Made by a program: the position numbers and the translations under genes. A DNA stretch of 64,000 bases from an uncultured Clostridia bacterium (GTDB lineage Bacteria; Bacillota; Clostridia; TANB77; CAG-508). The notes beneath the pieces are model-generated. The model saw only the letters and a program-made list of their open reading frames with translations, did not search any database and was not told the origin of the DNA. Shown here piece by piece: positions 26,750-34,477 of this stretch (within the stretch, counting starts at the first letter, position 1; every line of letters starts with the position of its first letter). The stretch is taken from contig CAPOZU010000008.1 of the NCBI GenBank assembly GCA_948676835.1, positions 20,661 through 84,660 of the forward strand. The letters are read 5' to 3'.

Positions 26750-26881
26750 TTAGCAGCAGCCTCTACCACTATTATTTCCACAGCAGCAGAATAAGATTAT
26801 TATAAGGATTATTATCCATAAACATTCATTATCTCCTCCAAATAATCCGCATCCGCAGCCACAACCTCTATTTTCTGGCAT
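26750..26881 (-). CDS. 43-aa Cys/Gly-rich membrane miniprotein
   Basis: Minus-strand ORF with a strong AAGGAGG site 8 bases before the ATG (26881-26879). It begins MPENRGCGCGCG, has a hydrophobic core (LWIIILIIILF) and ends CCCGNNSGRGCC, with ten cysteines in all. It is convergent with pckG and shares its terminator. It resembles in style the tiny Cys- or Gly-rich membrane proteins of Firmicutes (some made during sporulation), but I cannot assign a family. The strong RBS, shared terminator and peculiar composition argue that it is real. Confidence 0.7.
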   Translation of the reverse strand: MPENRGCGCGCGLFGGDNECLWIIILIIILFCCCGNNSGRGCC

Positions 26882-26967
26882 AACAAAATTCCTCCTTTAA
26901 AATATGTTTTTGCGATTTCTCAATCGCTTTTATGTTATATACTATGAATTTTTAGAAGATTTGTTAC

Positions 26968-27247
26968 TAAATTATTTTTTGTATACTTTTTATAATATTT
27001 TTTATTATTTTACTTAATGTATGAAAGTATATAATATTATTTTGATATAGCCGCGTAAGCGACCAAACGAACGGAGTGAGTGCGAATTGGAGCAACTATC
27101 TGACAAGTGTAAATTATAAATTTATTTATAATTTACAACTAGCGAGTTGCGACAGCAAGGCTATAAAGAAATAATATTATATACTTTCATACATTATTAA
27201 AAGTATTAAAATAAAAATTTTAAAAAAGTATACAAAAAAATAATTTA
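26968..27247. repeat. 280-bp terminal-inverted-repeat element (MITE-like)
   Basis: The left arm begins at 26968 (TAAATTATTTTTTGTATAC) and the right arm ends at 27247 with its near-exact complement. Long imperfect inverted arms of about 90 bases (including TGTATGAAAGTATATAATATTATTT near 27018 and its complement near 27170) surround a GC-richer centre. The centre holds a palindrome at 27107-27137 (TGTAAATTATAAAT and its complement). No ORF is inside. The structure suits a non-autonomous transposable element or a large cruciform. The rest of 26882-27377 shows only short hairpins before mutL. Confidence 0.7.
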
Positions 27248-27377
27248 ATGATATAATTTTCAAAAAGTATAAAATGTGATAAATGGGCATTAAAATTTTG
27301 ATTAATGCTTGCTCTTTTACCGAAATATTAAAATCTTTGAAAATAACGGTATGCAAGAGCTAGAAAGGGATAAGACT

Positions 27378-29954
27378 ATGGGAAATATTGTTCTCTTAGA
27401 TGATTTAACAATTAATAAAATTGCAGCAGGAGAAGTTATAGAAAGACCAGCATCAGTTGTAAAAGAAATGGTAGAAAACTCTATAGATGCTGGAGCAAAA
27501 AATATTACTGTTGAGATAAAAAATGGTGGTATTTCATTAATAAAAATAACAGATGATGGATGTGGAATTGCAGAAGATGATATGGAGATTGCATTTGAAC
27601 GTCATGCAACAAGTAAAATTAGGACCGCAGAAGATTTAACAACAGTTAAATCTATGGGGTTTAGAGGAGAAGCTTTAGCGAGTGTTGCTGCAATTTCTAA
27701 AATAGAAATGATTTCTAAAAAAGCAGATGAACAATTTGCACATAAAATAGTTGTTGAAGGTGGTAAAACTATAGAATTTACAGAAGCAGCTAGAAGTGTT
27801 GGAACAACAATAACAGTACAAAATTTATTTTACAATACACCAGTAAGATATAAATTTTTGAAAAAAGATTATACAGAAGCTGGATATATTGAAGATGCTG
27901 TTACAAGAATTGCTTTAGTAAATAAAGATATTGCTATAAAATTAATAAGCAATGGAAAAACGATAGTTCAAACAAATGGAAATGGTGATTTAAAAACTGT
28001 AATTTATAGTGTTTATGGAAAAGATATTGCAGCCGAAATAAATGAAATTGAATATGAATATGAAGGAATTAAAGTAATTGGAGTTGTTGGAAAGCCAGTT
28101 ATCGCAAGAGCTAATAGAAGTAATCAATTATTTTTCTTAAATGGAAGATATATAAAAGATAAAAATCTAACAGCAGCGGCTGACCAAGCATATAAAGGTA
28201 TGATTCCAGTTGGTAGATATGGATTTCTCGTTTTAAATTTAGAAATGGATCCAAGTCTTGTTGATGTTAATGTTCACCCAGCTAAACTTGAAGTTAGATT
28301 TGAGGAAGAATCAAAAGTATTTAAAGCTGTATATCATGCTATAAAATCTAGTTTAGCTCAATCTGAACTTGTAGAAAATATTGAAAGAGAAACATTAGAA
28401 GAAAATAAATCAGATGAAAACGAAAATGTAAATGTAAATACAACGATGAATTTATCTGAAAATTCAGAAACATATAATAAAGAAAATTTAGAAACATTAC
28501 AAGAAAATAATGAAGACAAAATTGAAGAAAAGAAAAAAGGAATTGCTGGATTATTTTCTAAAATTATAAAAGAACCAGAAGAAACAGAAGAGGAATTAAG
28601 TAATAATCACTTAGAAGAAATATTTAAATATAGACAAGCATTAAAAGAAAAAACAAATGTAGAAAAAATTACTAATTTAGATAATATTAATATAGATGAA
28701 AATAGTAGAAAAGCACAAGAATACATTAATAAATATAAAGCAAACAAATCTAATGAAGACAGTGCTGAAATTGAAAATGTAATACCTGATATTAATATTC
28801 AAGTGAATGAAAATATTGAACAATCAAATACGATAAATGATGATGAAGTATCCAAAAAAGTTACTTTAGGAAATACAATAATATCTAGTGAAACAAAAGA
28901 ATTAAATATAAATAATAGTAGTAGTGTAATAAAAGATACAACAACAGTTATGAATTCTACTAAATTAGCTCAAAAAGAGCCAACTCAATCAGTAAATATA
29001 AATGATGATAATAAAATACTAGAAGAAAATAAAGATGAGGATGGATATAAACAAGAAGTTGAGCAAGCAGAAAAATTTGTAGCAGGAGAAGACTTTTCAA
29101 AAATAGCTCAAAAATTAATTGAATCAAAAATTAATTTTGATAATACACAAACAATCGATACTGCAAAAGTTAGAGAAGCAATCAAAGAAGAGTATGAAAG
29201 CAATCCAGAATTTGATGAAATGTATAAAAAAACATTTGGAGTAGATCCATTCTCAGTTAGAAAAGAAAAAGAACAAGAGAAAAAAGAACAAGAAAAAATT
29301 AATGTTTCAAATGAATTTGAATATGCTGGAAATGAAGAAAATATGACAGTTTTTGAAGATAAAGCTGAATTTCCAGAAATACCATATAAGTTTATAGGAA
29401 TTGTATTTAACACATATATAGTTATTGAAATAAAAGATGAAATGTATATAATAGACCAACATGCTGCACATGAAAGAATACTATATGAAAAAGTAAAAAA
29501 CAATTATTATAGTGATGGTGAAAAAGATGAACAAATGCTTTTATTGCCAGATGTAATTTCATTAACACATAAAGAAATGTCTATAGCAAAAGAAAATATA
29601 GATATGTTTGCAAAAGCTGGATTTTCATTTGAAGAATTTGGCGATAACACAATAAAATTGATGTCAGTTCCTAGTATGTGTGAAGATATGAATACAAAAC
29701 AACTATTTTTAGATATATTAGATGAAATTGATACTGTTGCAGTTACAGCAAGACAAGAAAAAGAAGATAAATTTATAGCAACAGTTGCTTGCAAAGCAGC
29801 AGTAAAAGGAAAGATGAAATTAGATGAAAAAGAAGTAAAAGCTTTAATGAAAAAACTTTTAGATCTTCCAAATCCATTTACTTGTCCACATGGAAGACCA
29901 ACAGCTATAAAAATGACAAATTATGATTTAGAAAGAAAATTTAGAAGGAGCTAA
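27378..29954 (+). CDS. mutL: DNA mismatch repair protein MutL, long linker form
   Basis: An 858-aa MutL. The N-terminal GHKL ATPase (IAAGEVIERPASVVKE, DDGCGI, GFRGEALASV) covers about residues 1-335. A roughly 310-residue Glu/Asn/Lys-rich linker follows. The C-terminal domain carries the endonuclease motif DQHAAHERILYE (about 693) and a CPHGRPT zinc-site motif. It nicks the unmethylated strand during mismatch repair. Typical MutL is about 600-650 aa, and the linker accounts for the excess. ATG 27378 (MGNIVLLDD) is the family start; upstream in-frame codons lack a better RBS. Confidence 0.94.
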   Translation: MGNIVLLDDLTINKIAAGEVIERPASVVKEMVENSIDAGAKNITVEIKNGGISLIKITDDGCGIAEDDMEIAFERHATSKIRTAEDLTTVKSMGFRGEALASVAAISKIEMISKKADEQFAHKIVVEGGKTIEFTEAARSVGTTITVQNLFYNTPVRYKFLKKDYTEAGYIEDAVTRIALVNKDIAIKLISNGKTIVQTNGNGDLKTVIYSVYGKDIAAEINEIEYEYEGIKVIGVVGKPVIARANRSNQLFFLNGRYIKDKNLTAAADQAYKGMIPVGRYGFLVLNLEMDPSLVDVNVHPAKLEVRFEEESKVFKAVYHAIKSSLAQSELVENIERETLEENKSDENENVNVNTTMNLSENSETYNKENLETLQENNEDKIEEKKKGIAGLFSKIIKEPEETEEELSNNHLEEIFKYRQALKEKTNVEKITNLDNINIDENSRKAQEYINKYKANKSNEDSAEIENVIPDINIQVNENIEQSNTINDDEVSKKVTLGNTIISSETKELNINNSSSVIKDTTTVMNSTKLAQKEPTQSVNINDDNKILEENKDEDGYKQEVEQAEKFVAGEDFSKIAQKLIESKINFDNTQTIDTAKVREAIKEEYESNPEFDEMYKKTFGVDPFSVRKEKEQEKKEQEKINVSNEFEYAGNEENMTVFEDKAEFPEIPYKFIGIVFNTYIVIEIKDEMYIIDQHAAHERILYEKVKNNYYSDGEKDEQMLLLPDVISLTHKEMSIAKENIDMFAKAGFSFEEFGDNTIKLMSVPSMCEDMNTKQLFLDILDEIDTVAVTARQEKEDKFIATVACKAAVKGKMKLDEKEVKALMKKLLDLPNPFTCPHGRPTAIKMTNYDLERKFRRS

Positions 29955-29958
29955 ATAA

Positions 29959-30876
29959 ATGAAACCTAAAGTTGTAGTTATAGTAGGTCCTACTGCATCT
30001 GGTAAAACAGCGTTATCTATTGAACTTGCAAAAAAAATAAATGGTGAGATTATTTCATCAGATTCAATGCAAATTTATAAAGATATGGATATAGGAACTG
30101 CTAAAGTTACAAAAGAAGAAATGCAAGGAATAAAACATTACTTAGTAGATTTTGTTTCACCTGATTGTAGATATACAGTGTCTGATTTTAAAAAGGATAG
30201 TGAGAATGCAATAAAAGAAATATTACAAAAAGGTAAAACACCAATAGTTGTTGGTGGAACAGGGTTATACGTCAATTCATTAATTTATGGAATTGAATAC
30301 CAAGACATGAAATTTGATGAAGAATATAGAAATAAATTAATGGAACTTGCTGAATCTGAAGATGGACTAAAAAAACTTTACGAAGAGGCTAATAAAATTG
30401 ATCCAGAAGCAACTAAAAAAATCAGTTCAAATGATAAAAAAAGAATTGTAAGAATTCTTGAAATCTATAAAGCTACAGGAAAAAATAAGACTGAGCAAGA
30501 AATTCTTTCTAGACAAAAAGGTGTAGATTATGATTTTAAAGTTTTTGGAATAGATATGGAAAGAAGTAAACTTTATGAAAGAATAAACTTAAGAGTAGAT
30601 ATAATGCTTAAACAAGGTTTAGAAAATGAAGTTAAAAATCTTATTTCTAAGTATTCAGAATTTCCTACAGCGATGCAAGGTCTTGGATATAAAGAAGTAG
30701 TAGAATTTTTTGAAGGGAAAATTTCCCATGAGGAAATGATAGAAAAAATAAAACAAGAATCAAGAAGATATGCTAAAAGGCAATTAACATGGTTTAGAAA
30801 AAATAAAGAAACAATATGGTTGGATAGTCAAAATGGAGTAGATAAAAATATTGAAATTATTTTAGAGGAGTTATAG
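29959..30876 (+). CDS. miaA: tRNA dimethylallyltransferase
   Basis: A 305-aa enzyme adding a dimethylallyl group to A37 of tRNAs that read UNN codons. P-loop GPTASGKTALS (about 9-19), SSDSMQIYKDMDIGTAK, VGGTGLY and QESRRYAKRQLTWFR are all family motifs. It starts 4 bases after mutL, the common mutL-miaA arrangement. Its stop overlaps the next start (TAGTG). Confidence 0.97.
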   Translation: MKPKVVVIVGPTASGKTALSIELAKKINGEIISSDSMQIYKDMDIGTAKVTKEEMQGIKHYLVDFVSPDCRYTVSDFKKDSENAIKEILQKGKTPIVVGGTGLYVNSLIYGIEYQDMKFDEEYRNKLMELAESEDGLKKLYEEANKIDPEATKKISSNDKKRIVRILEIYKATGKNKTEQEILSRQKGVDYDFKVFGIDMERSKLYERINLRVDIMLKQGLENEVKNLISKYSEFPTAMQGLGYKEVVEFFEGKISHEEMIEKIKQESRRYAKRQLTWFRKNKETIWLDSQNGVDKNIEIILEEL

Positions 30877-32105
30877 TGAAAGAAACACAAAAAAATGGTA
30901 ATTTAATAAAGCTAATAATTACTCTGATTTTTATGGTATTTTTTATAGTATTAGTTACAAATGGAACTAAAATATTACAAAAACCTACAGATGTATTTAT
31001 TGTTGCAAATGGCTCTTTATCCTATGAAGAATTAGCAGAAGGATATATAATAAGAAATGAAACTGTACTTCAAGGTGAAAATTACAAAAATGGTATGGTT
31101 CAAATATTATCAGATGGAGAACGTGCTGCAAAATCAGAAGAGGTTTTCAGATATTATTCTAATAGCGAGGAAAATATTTTAAAACAAATAGCCGAACTTG
31201 ATGAAGAAATTAATGAATTGATAGAAACAAATAATTTAAGTTTAGTTACTAGTGACATAGCAAGTATAGAATCACAAATAGAAAATACTATTGATTTAAT
31301 GTATAATGTAAACTATTTACAAAAAAATCAGGAGAATAAAAATAAAATTGAAGCATATATATCTAGAAGGACACAAATTACAGGAGTGGCTAGTCCATCT
31401 GATTCTTATGTTAGAATTTTAACTGATAAGAGACGAGAATTAGAAAATAGTCTAAAAGCGGGTTCAGAGACTGTAGCAGCGCCAAAAAGTGGACTTGCTT
31501 CATATAGAGTAGATGGTTTAGAAGAAACTTTAAAGACAGATAATTTTGATTATTTATCTACTGATTTACTTAATAGTTTTGAATTAAAAGTTGGAGCAAC
31601 AATTCCTTTGAGCAATGAAAAAGGAAAGATTGTTGATAACTTTGTTTCATATATTGCTGTTTCAATGAATACAGAAAAAGCATTGTCTAGTAATATTAAT
31701 GATAAAGTAACAATTAGGTTATCTAACTCTAATGAAATAGAAGCAAAAATTGTTTATATAAAGGATGAAGGAAAAAATAGAATTATTGTTTTTGAGATAT
31801 CAGATGATATTGATGAATTATTAGAATATAGAAAAATATCAATAGATATAATTTGGTGGAAATATTCTGGATTAAAAGTTAGTAATTCTGCATTAATTGA
31901 AGAAGATGATAAAGTGTATGTAGAAAAAAGCAAAGCTGGGTACACTGAAAAAATTCTAATAAAAGTATTAAGACAAAATGATACTTATTCAATTGTTGAA
32001 AATTATGATGAAGAAGAATTAATTGAATTAGGATATAATGAAGAACAAATTTCTAAAATTATGGAAAATAAAATAAATTTATATGATGAAATTGTGTTAC
32101 ACTAA
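30876..32105 (+). CDS. HlyD-like membrane protein
   Basis: A 409-aa protein with one N-terminal membrane helix (about 10-29) and a large extracytoplasmic part: a beta region, a coiled coil (about 95-160) and a C-terminal barrel. This resembles the HlyD/membrane-fusion-like proteins found upstream of sepF-divIVA in Clostridia. GTG 30876 follows GAGGAG and overlaps the miaA stop. A role near cell division or the envelope is inferred only from position. Confidence 0.65.
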   Translation: MKETQKNGNLIKLIITLIFMVFFIVLVTNGTKILQKPTDVFIVANGSLSYEELAEGYIIRNETVLQGENYKNGMVQILSDGERAAKSEEVFRYYSNSEENILKQIAELDEEINELIETNNLSLVTSDIASIESQIENTIDLMYNVNYLQKNQENKNKIEAYISRRTQITGVASPSDSYVRILTDKRRELENSLKAGSETVAAPKSGLASYRVDGLEETLKTDNFDYLSTDLLNSFELKVGATIPLSNEKGKIVDNFVSYIAVSMNTEKALSSNINDKVTIRLSNSNEIEAKIVYIKDEGKNRIIVFEISDDIDELLEYRKISIDIIWWKYSGLKVSNSALIEEDDKVYVEKSKAGYTEKILIKVLRQNDTYSIVENYDEEELIELGYNEEQISKIMENKINLYDEIVLH

Positions 32106-32179
32106 ATCACAAAAAAATTACAAAAAAATTACAATAGAATTATTTTTATATAACAATGACTGTAATTTGGAAAAAACGC

Positions 32180-32208
32180 TTGACAATGGAAAAAAATAGA
32201 TAGATACT
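32180..32208 (+). promoter_or_regulatory. Promoter of sepF-divIVA
   Basis: TTGACA (32180-32185), 17-base spacer, GATACT (32203-32208; TACTAT at 32205 is an alternative -10). Confidence 0.7.
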
Positions 32209-32260
32209 ATATGTATGTTAAGCTACGAATGAAGAGAAAAAATTAGGAGGTCTGTATAGA

Positions 32261-32734
32261 ATGGCAGGAGCATCATTTAAAAAACTAATGAATTATATAT
32301 TAGGAGATGAAGATACTCAAGAAGAGTATGATGAAGAAGAATATAATGCTGATTACCAAGATGAGTATGAAGCAGAAGAGGAAAATGAAGGAGAAGCTTT
32401 AAGTATCTTTAAAAGAAAAAATAAAGTTGTATCAATGCCTCAACCACAACAAATAAGAATGAAAATATCAAAACCAACTAATTTTGATCAAGCAGATGAA
32501 ATTGTAACTCAACTAAAAGAGAAAAATGCAGTTGTGTTAAATTTAGAGTATGTAAGTAAAGACGTTGCTAGAAGAATAGTTGACGTTGTTAGTGGTGCTG
32601 TAAAAGCTTTAGATGGAAATATTGAAAAAGTATCTAATTCTATATTTGTTATTGCGCCTTATAATTATGATATCATAAATGAAATTTCTAAGGAGAAAAT
32701 TGAAAATAGATTTTCAGCATCTTGGATAAAGTAA
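32261..32734 (+). CDS. sepF: Cell division protein SepF
   Basis: A 157-aa FtsZ-bundling, membrane-tethering division protein. A short N-terminal amphipathic helix (ASFKKLMNYILG) is followed by an acidic linker and the conserved C-terminal domain (DQADEIVTQLKEKNAVVLNL through SNSIFVIAPYNYDI). AGGAGG precedes the ATG. It is followed by divIVA 19 bases on. Confidence 0.93.
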   Translation: MAGASFKKLMNYILGDEDTQEEYDEEEYNADYQDEYEAEEENEGEALSIFKRKNKVVSMPQPQQIRMKISKPTNFDQADEIVTQLKEKNAVVLNLEYVSKDVARRIVDVVSGAVKALDGNIEKVSNSIFVIAPYNYDIINEISKEKIENRFSASWIK

Positions 32735-32753
32735 GAGTTTAGGAGGAATAGAT

Positions 32754-33206
32754 ATGCTAACACCTTTAGATATTGAAAATAAAAGGTTTTCTAAAAGTAT
32801 CAAAGGATATAATTTGGATGAAGTAGATGATTTCTTAGATCAACTTACTATAGATTATGAAAAGTTATATAAAGAAAATAATGGATTAAAAAATCAAGTT
32901 GATGATCTTCAAAAAGATTTAGAACATTATAAAAATGTAGAACAAACTTTACAAAATACTTTAATAATGGCTCAGCAAACTGCTGATGATATAAAATCAA
33001 ATGCACAAAGTCGTGCAGACCAAATTATAAGAGATGCTCAAAGCGAAGCTAGAAGAGCTACAGATGAAATTACAAAAGAAGAATTTGAAATAAGAAAAAG
33101 AATAGAAGAATTAAAAAGACAATTAAGTGTTTATAAAGCAAAAATGGAAGCTTTATTAATATCACAATTAGAAATGTTGCAAGATAATAAAGAAAATGAA
33201 GAATAA
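32754..33206 (+). CDS. divIVA: DivIVA domain protein
   Basis: A 150-aa pole/septum-targeting coiled-coil protein. The N-terminal motif LTPLDIENKRFSKSIKGYNLDEVDDFL is the DivIVA membrane-binding signature, followed by long heptad-rich helices. It recruits division and cell-wall proteins to curved membrane. Second gene of the sepF operon, ended by a terminator. Confidence 0.93.
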   Translation: MLTPLDIENKRFSKSIKGYNLDEVDDFLDQLTIDYEKLYKENNGLKNQVDDLQKDLEHYKNVEQTLQNTLIMAQQTADDIKSNAQSRADQIIRDAQSEARRATDEITKEEFEIRKRIEELKRQLSVYKAKMEALLISQLEMLQDNKENEE

Positions 33207-33239
33207 AAAGAGGGGCCAAATTTATTTTGGCTCTTTTTT
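33207..33239 (+). terminator. divIVA terminator
   Basis: Hairpin GAG..GGCCAAA/TTTGGCTC followed by TTTTTT. Confidence 0.85.
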
Positions 33240-33288
33240 ACTTTAATAACAAAAGAATTAAGTATGTATTACATTTGTGTTAATATTA

Positions 33289-33318
33289 TTGACTTATAAA
33301 ATGTATTTGGAATAAAAT
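33289..33318 (+). promoter_or_regulatory. Promoter of rsmD
   Basis: TTGACT (33289-33294) and TAAAAT (33313-33318), spacer 18 bases. Confidence 0.6.
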
Positions 33319-33348
33319 GTATTATATAATATAGTAGATAGGTGGCTT

Positions 33349-33918
33349 ATGAGAATTATTAGTGGCAGTATGAGAGGAACAAAACTTTATACTCTAGAAG
33401 GTGAAAATACAAGGCCAACTTTAGATAGAGTAAAAGAAGCCCTTTTTAGTAAAATTAATATAATACTTGAAGATGCAACTGTTCTTGATTTGTTTTCAGG
33501 AAGTGGTGCCTTAGGATTGGAATCATTAAGCAGAGGAGCTAAGAGTGCAGTTTTATGTGATTCATCTCGTGAAGCAATGAAAATAATAAAACAGAATGTG
33601 GAAAAAACTAGAACGTCAGATAGTACTTTATTACTTAATTTTGATTATAAAAGAGCTTTAGAAAATTTGCGAAATGAGCAGTTTGATATAATTTTTTTAG
33701 ATCCACCATATAAAACTGATTTTGCAGAAGATGCGATTAAAATTATTTACAATATGAATTTGTTAAAAGAAGATGGACTAATTGTTCTAGAAACTGATAA
33801 CAAAGAAAAGGTAATTAATAATTTAGATACACAGATTATAGAGATAAAAGATTTAAAGAAATACGGAAGAGTATATCTATTATTTTTAAAATTTATTTCT
33901 AGGAAAGGAATGGAGTAA
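33349..33918 (+). CDS. rsmD: 16S rRNA (guanine966-N2)-methyltransferase
   Basis: A 189-aa SAM-dependent methyltransferase modifying 16S rRNA G966. It has the family opening MRIISGSMRGTKL, the SAM motif LDLFSGSGALGLE and the catalytic DPPY (LDPPYKTDF). AGGTGG precedes the ATG. It ends 4 bases before the next gene. Confidence 0.95.
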   Translation: MRIISGSMRGTKLYTLEGENTRPTLDRVKEALFSKINIILEDATVLDLFSGSGALGLESLSRGAKSAVLCDSSREAMKIIKQNVEKTRTSDSTLLLNFDYKRALENLRNEQFDIIFLDPPYKTDFAEDAIKIIYNMNLLKEDGLIVLETDNKEKVINNLDTQIIEIKDLKKYGRVYLLFLKFISRKGME

Positions 33919-33921
33919 AGG

Positions 33922-34401
33922 ATGGAAATCTTTACATTACTAGAAACTTTAGAAGATATATTAGAAAGTGGAAAAAATATACCATTTAGCGATAAAATTC
34001 TTGTTGAAAAAGAACAATTATTAGATATAATTAAAGAAATAAGATTAAAACTACCAGAAGAATTAAAGCAAGCAAAATGGATAAAAGAAGAAAGAGAAAG
34101 AATTATAGCAGAAGCTCAAAAAGATGCAGATGATATAGTTAGAGAAGCTGAAAATAGAATAATTTCTATGATTGATGAGCATGAAATTACTAAAAAAGCT
34201 TATGACAAGAAAACAGAAATTATTGCAGATGCAAATGAAATGTATAGAGAAATAACAAAAGGTACAAATGATTATGTAGATGGAATTTTAGCTAATATTG
34301 AAAATAATATGCTTGAACTTGGTAAGAGTTTAAGTAATGTTGAAATGACAATTCAAAATGCAGTTGAAACAATACAAAATAATAGAAAAGAACTTAAATA
34401 G
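33922..34401 (+). CDS. Coiled-coil protein (ATP synthase subunit B/H-like)
   Basis: A 159-aa almost entirely helical, charged coiled coil (about 40-150) without a membrane segment. The segment AEAQKDADDIVREAENRI resembles DivIVA or F0-b type coiled coils. Orthologs of this size are commonly found beside rsmD in Clostridia, but I know of no established role. GGAG precedes the ATG. Confidence 0.6.
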   Translation: MEIFTLLETLEDILESGKNIPFSDKILVEKEQLLDIIKEIRLKLPEELKQAKWIKEERERIIAEAQKDADDIVREAENRIISMIDEHEITKKAYDKKTEIIADANEMYREITKGTNDYVDGILANIENNMLELGKSLSNVEMTIQNAVETIQNNRKELK

Positions 34402-34403
34402 CA

Positions 34404-34456
34404 AAAAAAGCCAGAATCAAAATCAATTAACATTGATTCTGATTGTGGCTTTAAAT
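34404..34456 (+). terminator. Hairpin terminator or attenuator before ftsK
   Basis: Long imperfect stem AGCCAGAATC..AATCAAT with ATTGATT..GATTGTGGCT and a weak T tract. It separates the rsmD pair from ftsK. Confidence 0.6.
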
Positions 34457-34477
34457 GTTTTAGGAGGATGTATAACT

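Noticed and set aside
27287..27377. Structured leader with hairpins before mutL
   Set aside because: GCATTAA/TTAATGC and CTTGC/GCAAG pairs exist, but they match no known regulator and could arise by chance in AT-rich DNA.
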